Source of the DNA: Nonomuraea sediminis
GTDB lineage: Bacteria; Actinomycetota; Actinomycetes; Streptosporangiales; Streptosporangiaceae
Length of the DNA stretch: 64,000 nt
Direction of reading: 5' to 3'
Assembly: GCF_018531495.1 (NCBI RefSeq)
Contig: NZ_JAHDTI010000007.1
Coordinates: 496,001-560,000, forward strand
The notes beneath the pieces were generated by a model. It was not told the origin of the DNA. It made no database searches and saw nothing but the letters and a program-made list of their open reading frames with translations. Made by a program: the position numbers and the translations under genes. Numbering within the stretch: the stretch's first letter is position 1; the number at the start of each line of letters is the position of its first letter. Shown in pieces: positions 17,678-26,346 of this stretch.

Positions 17678-17700
17678 GCGCACCCGTACCGAGGGTGCGC
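17678..17700 (-). terminator. Hairpin downstream of XRE-cupin gene
   Basis: GCGCACCC and GGGTGCGC form a perfect 8-bp stem around a 7-base loop, in the gap between the XRE-cupin stop and the methyltransferase start (both minus strand). A rho-independent-type terminator without a clear U-tract is likely, as is common in high-GC actinomycetes. Confidence 0.45.
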
Positions 17701-17731
17701 GTTGCGGTCATTCGCTGCTGCCAGGGGTGTC

Positions 17732-18310
17732 TCAGTCGCTGCCGCTGTCGCGCTGGTGTCCGCGGCGGGCATCGCGGTCAAAGATGCCCAGAATTTCACA
17801 TGGTCTGCCTTCGGCGCCGATGGCGTGCGGCATCATGGTGGGGAACTCGGCGGCCTGGTTGGTCTCGAGACGGAAGCGCCGGTGACCCAGCATGAGGATC
17901 GCGGTGCCGGAGAGTACGACCAGCCATTCCCGGCCGGGGTGGGCACGCATACGGGCGGGGTTGTCGGGCGGTGGCTCGGTCATGCGCTGCCGTACGACGC
18001 TCATGCCGGGGTCGCCCTTCACGGGCCAGCGCATCAGGCCGTGGGTGCGGTCGATCATCGGGCTGGTGACGACGTCGTCGGTGGCGGTCTCGACGAGCTG
18101 GTCGAGGGTGGTGTCCAGGGCGCGGGCGAGGGTGACGAGCTGGTCCAGGGCGAGGCGGCGCTGGCCGTTCTCGATGCGGCTCAGTGAGGACTGGCTGAGA
18201 TTGGCGCGGGTGGCCAGTTCATCCAGGGACCAGCCCTGCGCGACCCGCAGGGCGCGAATGCGTTTGCGTACAAGGCTGTCCAGCTCTCCATTTTCTTGCG
18301 CCATACGCAT
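17732..18310 (-). CDS. XRE-family regulator with C-terminal cupin
   Basis: The N-terminal helix-turn-helix (RIRALRVAQGWSLDELATRA, then NLSQSSLSRIENGQRRL) is of the XRE/lambda-repressor type; a cupin sensor follows (PGREWLVVLSGTAILMLGHR, FPTMMPHAIGA). Several in-frame Met codons occur at the start; 18310 (MRMAQEN) or 18304 (MAQEN) are equally plausible. It is divergent from the flavoprotein gene at 18394 and probably regulates it and the DHA2 exporter. Such XRE-cupin proteins often sense small acids or oxidised metabolites; the ligand here is unknown. Confidence 0.86.
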   Translation of the reverse strand: MRMAQENGELDSLVRKRIRALRVAQGWSLDELATRANLSQSSLSRIENGQRRLALDQLVTLARALDTTLDQLVETATDDVVTSPMIDRTHGLMRWPVKGDPGMSVVRQRMTEPPPDNPARMRAHPGREWLVVLSGTAILMLGHRRFRLETNQAAEFPTMMPHAIGAEGRPCEILGIFDRDARRGHQRDSGSD

Positions 18311-18393
18311 CATTCTATGCCTTTCTCGCAATGCCGGCTTAGCGTCGTGTGCGGAAGGCCGGAAGCGGCTGGGCCACGCACGAGAAAGGCGGC

Positions 18394-19404
18394 ATGTCTG
18401 TGCAGACTTCCCGCTACGCGAGCGACGCACTGCCTGGTGAGACCGTGGACGTTGTGGTGATCGGCGGCGGTGCCGCGGGCTTGAACGGTGCGCTGATGCT
18501 GGCCCGCTCCCGCCGCGCGGTCGTCGTGATCGACAGCGGCACCCCGCGTAACGCGCCTGCCGAGGCCATGCACGGCTTCATCGTGCTGGACGGCACGCCG
18601 CCCACCGATCTGCTCAAGCGGGGCCGGGAGCAGGTGCGCCAGTACGGCGGCCGGGTCGTCTTCGGAGAGGTGACCTCTGCCGAACCGGCCGCCCCAGCCG
18701 TCGACGGTGATCTGCGTTTCATGGTCGGCCTGGCCGACGGCGGCACGGTGACGGCGCGCCGCGTGCTGGTGGCCACCGGCCTGCGGGACGTGCTGCCGGA
18801 CGTGCCCGGCCTCGCCGAGCACTGGGGGCACGGTGTGGTGCACTGCCCGTACTGCCACGGCTGGGAGGTACGCGACGAACCGATCGGCATCCTCGCCACC
18901 GGCTCCGCCTCGATCCACCACGCGCTGCTGTTCCGCCAGCTGACCGACGACCTCATCTACTTCGCCCACGGCACCGATCTCGACGAGGACGCCCGAGCGC
19001 GCTTCGCCGCCCGCAACATCCGCAGCGTCGACACCCCGGTGCAGGAAGTCATGACGAGCGAGGACGGCGGCATCGCGGGCGTGCGCCTGACCGATGGCAC
19101 GGTCGTGGCCCGCCGCGTCCTCGCGGTCGCCACGCGGATGCAGGCCCGCACCGAGGGCCTGAACGGCCTGAAGCTGCCGATGGAGGACCTGCCCGACAAC
19201 ATGGGCCGCCGCTTCGCCTCCGGCATGGCCGGCACCACCGAGGTGCCGGGCGTGTGGGTCGCCGGCAACGCCACCGACCTGACCGCCCAGGTGGGCGCCT
19301 CCGCCGCGGCGGGCGCTCTGGCCGGCTCCCACATCAACGCCCTCCTGGCCACCGCCGACACCGACGTGGCCCTCGCCGCCGCCCAGACCGGCACCACCGC
19401 CTGA
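18394..19404 (+). CDS. Thioredoxin-reductase-like FAD/NAD(P) oxidoreductase
   Basis: Low-molecular-weight flavoprotein of 336 aa. The FAD fingerprint VVVIGGGAAGLNGALMLARS is near residue 20, the ATG-type motif VLVATGLRDVLPD in the middle, the redox-active Cys pair in HCPYCHGWEV near residue 153, and the second FAD contact VWVAGNATDL near the C-terminus. The NAD(P) motif is weaker (GILATGSASIHH). This matches TrxB-like proteins such as those oxidising dithiols in holomycin/gliotoxin-type pathways. The divergent XRE-cupin gene and the DHA2 exporter 107 bp downstream suggest a redox or resistance role; that is inference. Confidence 0.87.
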   Translation: MSVQTSRYASDALPGETVDVVVIGGGAAGLNGALMLARSRRAVVVIDSGTPRNAPAEAMHGFIVLDGTPPTDLLKRGREQVRQYGGRVVFGEVTSAEPAAPAVDGDLRFMVGLADGGTVTARRVLVATGLRDVLPDVPGLAEHWGHGVVHCPYCHGWEVRDEPIGILATGSASIHHALLFRQLTDDLIYFAHGTDLDEDARARFAARNIRSVDTPVQEVMTSEDGGIAGVRLTDGTVVARRVLAVATRMQARTEGLNGLKLPMEDLPDNMGRRFASGMAGTTEVPGVWVAGNATDLTAQVGASAAAGALAGSHINALLATADTDVALAAAQTGTTA

Positions 19405-19510
19405 CGTCAGGGCTCGTACCAGCCCACCGCTCACCCGCGCGCGATCCATCCATTTCGGCGACCGGACCTGCTCCGGCGCTGATTCTGCATGCCCATTTTG
19501 AGAGGAATTC

Positions 19511-21100
19511 ATGAGTACGAACCAGCCTCCACACGTGGCGGCCGCTGACGGAGGCGCACCGGATGCGCGTCAGCTGCGCACCATTCTGATTGCCGTCTCC
19601 ATCGCGCTGATGGCCGTCATCGCCTCGGTATCCGGGCTGAACGTCGCCCAGACGCACATGGCCATCGAGTTCGGCGCCTCGCAGAACACCATTTTGTGGA
19701 TCATCAACATCTACACCCTGGCCCTGGCCGCGCTGCTGCTGCCGCTCGGCGCGATCGGTGACCGTCTGGGCCGCAAGCCCATGCTGATCGCCGGGCTGGG
19801 TGTCTTCGGCGTCGCCGGCGTCGCGGCGGGCCTGGCTCCGACGGCAGAGGTGATGCTGGCCGGGCGCGCGGCCAGCGGTGTCGGCGCCGCGATGATCATG
19901 CCCATCACGCTCGCGGTCATCACCTCCACCTTCCCCGAGGAGGAACGCGGCAGGGCGATCGGCGTGTGGACCGGCGTCGCCGGAGGCGGCGGCATCCTGG
20001 GCATGTTCCTCTCCGCGCTCCTCGTCGACGTCGCCGACTGGCGCTGGCTGTTCGTCCTGCCCGTGGTCCTGATCATCGTGGCCCTGGCCATGACGCTGAA
20101 GTCGGTCCCCAACTCCCGCGAGAGGTCGGCCCACAGCTTCGACACCGTCGGCGCGCTGGTATCCACGGTCGCGGTGGTCGGGCTCATCTTCGTGCTGCAG
20201 GAGGGCCCCGAGCGTGGCTGGACTGCGCCCGCGACTCTGATCAGTTTCGCTGGCGGTCTCATCGCCGCCATCGGCTTCGTGGCCTGGGAGCTGCACCGCC
20301 GGGACGCCTCGATGCTGGACGTGCGCCTGTTCCGTGAGCGTGGCCTGGCCGGCGGCTCGATCACGCTGCTGGTGGTCTTCGGCGTCCAGGCGGGCATCGC
20401 CGTGGTCCTCTTCCCGTTCTTCCAGGCCGTGCTCGGCTGGTCGGGGCTGCTGTCCACGCTGGCCCTGATGCCCATGGCCGTCATGATGATGATGGCCTCC
20501 GGCCTCGCCCCCAAGCTGGCCGTACGCATCGGCTCCCGCTCGACCATGGCTACCGGCATCGCGCTGGCCGCCGTCGGCCTGGCCCTCATAGCCCTCTTTG
20601 TCTCCGCCGACGGCGGCTACCTGACCATCCTGCCCGGCATGCTCGCCATGGGCATCGGCATGGGCCTGTCGATGACACCCTCCACTGAGGCCATCACCGG
20701 CTCACTGCCGCGCGAGAAGCAGGGCGTCGCCTCCGCACTCAACGACGTCACCCGCGAGTTCGGCACCGCCCTCGGTGTCGCCCTGCTCGGAGCGCTGCTG
20801 TCCGCCGGCTACCGCAGCGCCATCGACGACCGCCTGCAGGGCATTCCCCAGGGTGCCGCGGACACCGCGCGCGAAGGTATCGCCAATGCCGTCGAGGTGG
20901 CGGGCAGCACCGGCTCGCACGCCCAAGACCTGGTCCACGCCGCCAAGCAGTCCTTCGCCGACGGCTGGCAGCAGGCCATGTGGGTAGGCGTCGCCGTCAT
21001 GGGTGTTTTGTTCGTCTACATCGCCCTACGCGGCCCCAAGCACTCCGCCCCCGTGGCGGACGACGACGCCGAGGCCACCGAGGCCGTCACCGCCCGATAA
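19511..21100 (+). CDS. DHA2-family MFS drug exporter (529 aa)
   Basis: Fourteen-helix drug:H+ antiporter. It opens with LRTILIAVSIALMAVIASVS, then motif A GDRLGRKPMLIAG and motif C-like GVWTGVAGGGGILG, with the late helix motif ALNDVTREFGTALGVALLGA typical of DHA2 efflux pumps. A GAGAGGAATTC ribosome site precedes the ATG. A strong hairpin terminates transcription after the gene, and a broken MarR gene follows that may once have been its regulator. Confidence 0.88.
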   Translation: MSTNQPPHVAAADGGAPDARQLRTILIAVSIALMAVIASVSGLNVAQTHMAIEFGASQNTILWIINIYTLALAALLLPLGAIGDRLGRKPMLIAGLGVFGVAGVAAGLAPTAEVMLAGRAASGVGAAMIMPITLAVITSTFPEEERGRAIGVWTGVAGGGGILGMFLSALLVDVADWRWLFVLPVVLIIVALAMTLKSVPNSRERSAHSFDTVGALVSTVAVVGLIFVLQEGPERGWTAPATLISFAGGLIAAIGFVAWELHRRDASMLDVRLFRERGLAGGSITLLVVFGVQAGIAVVLFPFFQAVLGWSGLLSTLALMPMAVMMMMASGLAPKLAVRIGSRSTMATGIALAAVGLALIALFVSADGGYLTILPGMLAMGIGMGLSMTPSTEAITGSLPREKQGVASALNDVTREFGTALGVALLGALLSAGYRSAIDDRLQGIPQGAADTAREGIANAVEVAGSTGSHAQDLVHAAKQSFADGWQQAMWVGVAVMGVLFVYIALRGPKHSAPVADDDAEATEAVTAR

Positions 21101-21146
21101 CGGCATAAGCGGTGGGCAGACGGCACGAAGCCTGCCGTCCCAGGGC

Positions 21147-21186
21147 TGGGCGTTGGGCACCGCGAGGTCGCGGTCCCCAACGCCCA
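21147..21186 (+). terminator. Strong terminator hairpin after DHA2 exporter
   Basis: TGGGCGTTGGG (21147-21157) pairs perfectly with CCCAACGCCCA (21176-21186), and the loop itself holds a CGCGA/TCGCG inner stem. It begins about 47 bp after the exporter stop. There is no U-tract, as often in actinomycetes. Confidence 0.65.
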
Positions 21187-21226
21187 ACCGTCTCAGCCCT
21201 CGGACCACCAAGCAGGAGTACCACGG

Positions 21227-21452
21227 ATGAGCACCATCGAGCTGACCGCAGACAATCACCGAGGAGCACCTCGCCCTCAAGTTCTGGCTGCTTGGGCCGA
21301 CCCGGGTGAGCGACCTCGCCGAGATGTCCGCCATGACTCGCTCGGCGGTGTCCAACGCCGTCAACACGCTGCAGCGTGATGGGCTGTCAGGCAGGCGGGA
21401 GGTCCTGGGCGGCGTCCCCCGGGGTGTCCGACAGCATGCAGGCACCCGTTGA
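21227..21452 (+). pseudogene. MarR-family regulator remnant
   Basis: Starts MSTIELTADN after a GGAGT ribosome site, then needs a one-base shift to continue as EEHLALKFWLLGPTRVSDLA and the recognition helix (MTRSAVSNAVNTLQRDGL). It breaks off soon after the wing, about 70 codons in total against the usual 140-160. It lies downstream of the DHA2 exporter, a normal place for its regulator, and is followed by an IS relic that may have truncated it. Confidence 0.6.
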
Positions 21453-21560
21453 ACGCTCAGGCCACGGCCAACCGCGCGGCGGCGAGCCTTGGCATCGGCA
21501 CCAGGGCCAGGGCACACATGCTCCGGCCGTCACCGACGCGCCGCGCATGGCCGGGCGCGA

Positions 21561-21890
21561 TATCTGATCCATGACCGGGATGGGAAGTTCGCAGCCCTTA
21601 TGGAGGAGATCCTCGCCGAGGCTGGTATCCACACGGTGCTCACCGGCGTCCACATGCCACGCATGAACGCGGTCATGGAGCGGTGGGCGCAGTCTCCCAC
21701 GCCTCCCTCTACAATCACCCTGAACTCCGCACCCGCATGCGAGCCCGGAGCCCGACCAGCTCCTGAACCGAGCGACCAGCCCGCTGGCGACAACGCCATC
21801 ATCATGGCTCTAACCAGCCAGATCACCCAACTGAACAAGCAGCACCGATACGAAATCCAACCTCTTCGCCAAGTCCTGAAACGCGCTCAC
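21561..21890 (+). mobile_element. Integrase-core transposase fragments
   Basis: An open stretch reads YLIHDRDGKFAALMEEIL and then VLTGVHMPRMNAVMERW, clearly related to the fuller transposase at 61267-62335 (IRDQDGKFPALVEEVL, LTGIRMPRMNAVMDRW). Only ~44 residues of the catalytic core survive. After about 100 bp a second unrelated piece (SQITQLNKQHRYEIQPLRQV) resembles the coiled region of other transposon accessory proteins, so the segment looks like a mosaic of IS debris. Confidence 0.6.
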
Positions 21891-21962
21891 GGCGAACCCG
21901 TGTCGCGAGCTCGCTCGCCGGAGCCGAGGATCGGTGAGCGCCGGCCCAGCATCCGGCAACCG

Positions 21963-22469
21963 CTAGGAACAGGCCGTCAGGATCAGCGCTGTGGTCAAGA
22001 GGAATGAGACGAGGGAGGTCCATCCTCCCGCGCAGAGCGCTGCCGCCAAAGCGAAGGGAACCGCGCTGAGCAACGACCACCACACTGGGTCGGTCGTGGA
22101 TAGCCCAAGCTTGCTGAGGGCCAACGCTCCGGCGATCCAGCCAATCACCGCAAGAATCAAGACCGCGCCCGCCCACAGCAATCTCCCGCCTGGAGTAACC
22201 GTTAATGGCGAACCCCTTGGCGTCATGAGCGCCACGACATATAACACGGTCATCGCGAAAAGAGCAGCAATGAGCAAGACGACCGGGCCCAACCCGAGAA
22301 CAAAAACGGCGATGGGAAACAACCCAGGGCCAAGTAACGAACCTACGAGCCCTACACCAATGACCTGACCGACGGTCCACGGCCACCTTCGGCTCGACAG
22401 AGCGGTCCTCCATCTGTCGACGAACGCAGATGATCGCACCGCGAGATCGTAACTTTCCCTCAGCAACAT
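21963..22469 (-). CDS. Hypothetical membrane protein (168 aa)
   Basis: Not recognised. After a charged N-terminus (RSSAFVDRWRTALSSRR) there are four to five hydrophobic segments, such as VGLVGSLLGPGLFPIAVFVL, LIAALFAMTVLYVVALM and LLWAGAVLILAVIGWIAGAL, so the product is an integral membrane protein. It is isolated between IS debris and the phthalate-decarboxylase-like gene. Codon use is less GC-biased than in neighbouring genes. It could be a genuine small membrane gene or recently acquired DNA. Confidence 0.5.
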   Translation of the reverse strand: MLLRESYDLAVRSSAFVDRWRTALSSRRWPWTVGQVIGVGLVGSLLGPGLFPIAVFVLGLGPVVLLIAALFAMTVLYVVALMTPRGSPLTVTPGGRLLWAGAVLILAVIGWIAGALALSKLGLSTTDPVWWSLLSAVPFALAAALCAGGWTSLVSFLLTTALILTACS

Positions 22470-22708
22470 CTTGGGGTACTGCGAAACGCGACAAGGTAAC
22501 GTTCCTGCGATCGCATCAACAGTCCGACCAACTTTACTGGCTTCCGTTCACGAACTTCCGGCAGATAACGTCGGGTCTGTCTAGAAAGAGAGACAGAGCC
22601 GAATCTGCGACAAAGCCAGTAACCGTACGGACCCGACCGATCTGAGCACACGTTCGTCTGCATGGCAGGGACCCGACCCGATGCCGTGAGTTGGTGGGAC
22701 GGCAGGGC

Positions 22709-23701
22709 TCAATGGGTGCCGGGGACGAAGATGTCCTCGGAAGTGAGCAGTCGCTTGGACAGGCCCTGCTCGTGGTGGTAGCGCAGGAAGGTGTCGACGG
22801 CCTTGCGGTTGGCGTCGAGGCCGTAGGGCCACCAGTCCTCGCCGAGCAGCGCGCGGTTCTCCGCGAACAGTTCGCTGAACCAGGGAGTGATCACGGCCAT
22901 GTGCTGCTTGGATGCACCAGTCCGGTACCGCTCCTGCACGATGTCCTTGGCCTCGTTGAACGCGCCGTACACCGACTCCACCAGACCGGGCACCTCGGCC
23001 AGGTCACGGCGGATCGCGACGACGTGCATCATCGGAAAGATGCCGGTGCGACGGTAGTAGTCCCGTTCGACCGCTTCATAGTCGACGAACAGCCGCCGGA
23101 TCTTCTTCGTCGAGCCGTCGATGAGGGCCTGCGGGACGTCGACCGACAGCAGGGCATCGATCTCACCCGCTTCGAGCATGGCGCCCAGGGTCTGGTCGCC
23201 GTCGGTGTGGCGGACGTGAACCCCGTCCGGGACGGGCCGCGGAATCCAGTCGAAGGCAGGGATCGGGTGATTGGTACCGCCGATCACCCAGTCCATCTGA
23301 TCAGGCGTCACACCGTATTCGTCGGCCAGGACGCCCTTCATCCAGACACCTGGGTCGTGACCCCACAGCGCGAACTCCCCGACGGTCTTGCCCACGAGGT
23401 CCTCCGGCTTCTCGATCTCGCTGTCGATGTTGATGAACAGTGCCGAGTGACGAAAGTTGCGGTTCGGGAAGATCGGCAGGGCCAGGAAGGGTGAATCGTC
23501 CAGATCGAACGTGCGCAGGAAGTAGGTCAACCCGAACTCGGCGATGTCCAGTTCCCCCTTGGCCATGCGGCAGAAGACGTCGGAGATCAGCGGCGAGGTG
23601 TCCAGGGCGACGTCGACGCCGCCGATCGCGACCCGCCCGTCGAACAGCGGCTCGGTGTGCTCGTACCGGTAGACGCCCACCTTGAGCTTCAGATCGGTCA
23701 T
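22709..23701 (-). CDS. 4,5-dihydroxyphthalate decarboxylase-like protein
   Basis: 330 aa, no signal peptide, periplasmic-binding-protein fold in the cytoplasm. The start LKLKVGVYRYEHTEPLFDG and the segments MAKGELDIAEFGLTYFLRTF, NRNFRHSALFIN, EFALWGHDPGVWMKGVLADE and the end VDTFLRYHHEQGLSKRLLT match proteins annotated as 4,5-dihydroxyphthalate decarboxylase. That family removes one carboxyl from an aromatic dicarboxylate, but many relatives are of unknown substrate. It is alone on its strand and divergent from a TetR gene with two operator copies between them, so it is probably induced by its aromatic substrate. Confidence 0.75.
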   Translation of the reverse strand: MTDLKLKVGVYRYEHTEPLFDGRVAIGGVDVALDTSPLISDVFCRMAKGELDIAEFGLTYFLRTFDLDDSPFLALPIFPNRNFRHSALFINIDSEIEKPEDLVGKTVGEFALWGHDPGVWMKGVLADEYGVTPDQMDWVIGGTNHPIPAFDWIPRPVPDGVHVRHTDGDQTLGAMLEAGEIDALLSVDVPQALIDGSTKKIRRLFVDYEAVERDYYRRTGIFPMMHVVAIRRDLAEVPGLVESVYGAFNEAKDIVQERYRTGASKQHMAVITPWFSELFAENRALLGEDWWPYGLDANRKAVDTFLRYHHEQGLSKRLLTSEDIFVPGTH

Positions 23702-23735
23702 GAACAGGGCTCCTTCTCCTCGCAGGCTGCTTCCG

Positions 23736-23749
23736 TGAACGATCTTTCA
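23736..23749. promoter_or_regulatory. Imperfect TetR operator (decarboxylase side)
   Basis: TGAACGATCTTTCA is an imperfect copy of the perfect site at 23786. It lies 35 bp upstream of the decarboxylase-like start codon and so could block its promoter when bound. Confidence 0.45.
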
Positions 23750-23785
23750 TTTTATGGTGATCGCAGGCGCCTGATACCGTCAAGG

Positions 23786-23799
23786 TGAATGACCATTCA
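23786..23799. promoter_or_regulatory. TetR operator, perfect palindrome
   Basis: TGAATG-AC-CATTCA is a perfect inverted repeat of the classic TGAATG/CATTCA TetR type, 23 bp upstream of the TetR start at 23823. It probably mediates autoregulation together with the imperfect site at 23736. Confidence 0.65.
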
Positions 23800-23822
23800 T
23801 TCACGGAAAGAGGGTGTGACCT

Positions 23823-24464
23823 GTGCCACGCATCTCCGCCGAACGTCGGGCGGCGAACCGGTCGCAGATCGTGGCGGCGGCCCGTCGCTGTTTCTCGCGT
23901 GACGGCTTCCACCAGACCTCGATGCCCGACATCGCAGCTGAAGCGGGTGTGTCGGTCGGCGCCCCCTATCGCTACTTCGCCGGCAAAGAAGAGATCATCC
24001 TCGAGATAGCAGGCGACGCCTTCCGCATGATGTTCGATCCCGTCGAGCGCCTCGTCGACGTGGCCGGCGACGTGACGGTTGCCGATCTGGTCGCGGCGGC
24101 GGTCGACCCGATGAGCGGCGACCTCGCCGTCGACGAGACGGGCCAGGCCGTCCCTGTTGACGAGCTTCTGCGCTGCGCCGTCCAGGCGTGGGGCGAGCTG
24201 CTACGACACCAAGGGCTACGACAGCAGGCCGGAGCGGGCTTCGAGCGCGTACGTGAACGCATCGCGGAAGCGCTCCGCAATGGTCAGCGGGCGGGCAGTG
24301 TGCCGCCCGAACTGGATCCCGATCGCGGAGCGCGGGTGGTGATGGCGTTGCTGCACGGTTTTGTACTGCAGTACACGGCGTTCGGACTAGACGACACCGC
24401 CGGCTTTACGCACGACGTCCGCGTCATACTCAGCGACGCCGGGCTGATCCGTGGTCATGGCTGA
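23823..24464 (+). CDS. TetR/AcrR family regulator
   Basis: 213 aa with a GTG start; the AGAGGGTG ribosome-site region lies just upstream. The HTH is canonical: RRCFSRDGFHQTSMPDIAAE followed by GVSVGAPYRYFAGKEEIIL. The C-terminal domain is helical, as in TetR_C_6-type regulators. The divergent position and the two matching palindromes between the genes indicate that it controls the decarboxylase-like gene and itself. Confidence 0.88.
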   Translation: MPRISAERRAANRSQIVAAARRCFSRDGFHQTSMPDIAAEAGVSVGAPYRYFAGKEEIILEIAGDAFRMMFDPVERLVDVAGDVTVADLVAAAVDPMSGDLAVDETGQAVPVDELLRCAVQAWGELLRHQGLRQQAGAGFERVRERIAEALRNGQRAGSVPPELDPDRGARVVMALLHGFVLQYTAFGLDDTAGFTHDVRVILSDAGLIRGHG

Positions 24465-24484
24465 GCATGCGCGCTCAGGCTCCG

Positions 24485-25065
24485 TACGGCGAAGGCCGCG
24501 CCTGCACTCCTTCTCCTCGCTCGACCAGGACACCAGGCGGCTCTGAGCGACGGGGGATCCGAAGCGCCGGGCCCGCGCGCGAGCGACGAACGCGACTGCC
24601 GGCCAAAGCGGCGTGGGTGCCCGCCCACGGTCCGCTCCATCCGTGCTCTCAACCTGCGCCTGGTTGGGGGAGAACTTGCTTCTTGCTGACATCGGCGAGC
24701 GCTCTACAGCGCGCGTCCAGTCTCCCTGAGCTTCCTGGTTGGTCTGCGGCAGATCCGAAGAGACGCGACCCTGGAAAGACCGCGCCCTCGGTTCGGCGTC
24801 GCGCGACGACGAGGGCGCCGCCCGGCTGTTGTCGAGTTGAGGGGGAAGCGACAGCGTCGGAGCGCGCCGCATGTCCGGATCTGTGGGATAGCGGTCATTG
24901 CAGACCTTTCGTCGAGGCCACCAGGCTTGGCACCGGATCCCATTACCGATCCGGCTGGAATCGTCGATCTGAACGTATGCCGACGGGATCAGCTCGGTGG
25001 AGTCCTTCACGAATACTCACGTGCCGATTGACCTGCACGGACGGAGTTTTCGGCAGGCACAACTT
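24485..25065 (+). mobile_element. Decayed integrase-core IS element
   Basis: Pieces of the same transposase family as at 61267-62335 appear in order but in shifting frames: GGTCCGCTCCATCCGTG-type sequence near 24625 matches the inter-domain part near 61598, and near 24930-25031 the C-terminal end reads DPITDPAGIVDLNVCRRDQL then GGVLHEYSRAD and stop. The catalytic core between them is deleted. The end sequence after the stop (TTGACCTGCACGGACGGAG) matches the right end seen near 43806 and 62695. Confidence 0.6.
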
Positions 25066-25083
25066 CCGCGGACGGTGGGGCTC

Positions 25084-26244
25084 TCAGTATGAGCGTGGTA
25101 GGCCGAGTACGCGGTGGCCGAGGTAGGACAGGACGAGGTTGTTGCTGACGGGGGCGATCTCCAGGAGCTTGGCCTCGCGAAACTTGCGTTCCACGTCGAA
25201 CTCGACGGCGAAGCCGTTGCCGCCGAAGGCGGTCATGGCCGCGTTGGCCGCCGACCAGGACGCCTGCGAGGCCAGGAGCTTCGCGGTGTTGGCCTCGGCC
25301 CCGCACGGCCGGCCTCGGTCGAACAGGTCGGCCGCGTGGAAGCGCATGAGCGAGGCGGCCGCCAACTGGGCGTGGGCCTGGGCGAGAGGAAACTGGACGC
25401 CCTGGTTGGCGCCGATCGGGCGGTCGAAGACCTCCCGCTTCGAGGCGTAGTCGACGGCCCGTTCGACCAGGAAGCGGCCGTCGCCGAGGGCCTCTGACGC
25501 CACCAGGACACGTTCGGCGTTCATCCCGTCGAGGATGCAGGAGAAGCCGCGTCCCTCCCCGCCGATCAGGTTCTCGGCCGGCACCCGGAGGTCGTCGATG
25601 AACACCTGGTAGGTGTGGTGGGCGGACATCACCGGAATGCGCTGCCACGACACGCTCGGCCCGGCCTCCCGCAGGTCCACCAGGAAGACCGACAGGCCGT
25701 CGGTCTTCCGCGTCACCTCGGTCGCGGGGGTCGTGCGGGCCAGCAGCAGCATCAGGTCCGAGTAGGCGATCCTGGACGTGAAGACCTTCTGCCCGTTGAT
25801 GACGTAGTGGTCGCCGTCGCGCACCGCCCTGGTCGTGATCTTGGTGGTATCGGAGCCCGCGTCGGGCTCGGTCACCCCGAACGCCTGCAGGCGTAGCCGG
25901 CCTGCGGCGATCTCCGGCAGGTAGCGCGTCTTCTGCTCCTCGCTGCCGTGCCGCAGCACGGTGCCCATCGTGTACATCTGGGCGTGACAGGCACCCGCGT
26001 GCCCGCCCGACCGGTGGATCTCCTCCAGGATGATCCCGGCCTCGGTGACGCCGCGCCCGCCGCCGCCGTACTCCTCGGGGATGAGCGTGGCCAGCCAGCC
26101 GAGCTCGGTCATGACGCGGACGAACTCCGCCGGGTACTCGCCGTTCGCCTCCAGTTCGCGCCAGTACTGGCCGGGGAAGCGGGCGCAGACGTCGCGGACG
26201 GCGAGCCGGATGGCTTGTTGATCATCGGTGAGCTGAAAGTCCAT
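25084..26244 (-). CDS. Acyl-CoA dehydrogenase
   Basis: FAD-dependent acyl-CoA dehydrogenase of normal length (386 aa). N-terminal MDFQLTDDQQAIRLAVRDVC, flavin loop FGVTEPDAGSDTTKITTRAV, a middle domain ending FIDDLRVPAENLIG, and a C-terminal helical domain with FGGNGFAVEFDVERKFREAK. The start at 26244 fits the family; the longer frame has no support. It is divergent from the CoA-transferase operon at 26347 and probably acts in the same pathway, for example oxidising a C4-C5 (methyl)succinyl-CoA-like ester to an enoyl-CoA. That assignment is inference from context. Confidence 0.88.
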   Translation of the reverse strand: MDFQLTDDQQAIRLAVRDVCARFPGQYWRELEANGEYPAEFVRVMTELGWLATLIPEEYGGGGRGVTEAGIILEEIHRSGGHAGACHAQMYTMGTVLRHGSEEQKTRYLPEIAAGRLRLQAFGVTEPDAGSDTTKITTRAVRDGDHYVINGQKVFTSRIAYSDLMLLLARTTPATEVTRKTDGLSVFLVDLREAGPSVSWQRIPVMSAHHTYQVFIDDLRVPAENLIGGEGRGFSCILDGMNAERVLVASEALGDGRFLVERAVDYASKREVFDRPIGANQGVQFPLAQAHAQLAAASLMRFHAADLFDRGRPCGAEANTAKLLASQASWSAANAAMTAFGGNGFAVEFDVERKFREAKLLEIAPVSNNLVLSYLGHRVLGLPRSY

Positions 26245-26346
26245 AGCTGGAGACTGTAGGACTTGACGACGATTATGTGTAGCATTCGCGCCAGATACTT
26301 CCCAAAACAATCACTCGAAGGTGATCACTCAACTGATTGGAGCGAG

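Noticed and set aside
22709..23701. ABC-transporter substrate-binding protein
   Set aside because: The fold is similar, but there is no signal peptide or lipobox and no transporter genes nearby; the decarboxylase-like family fits better.
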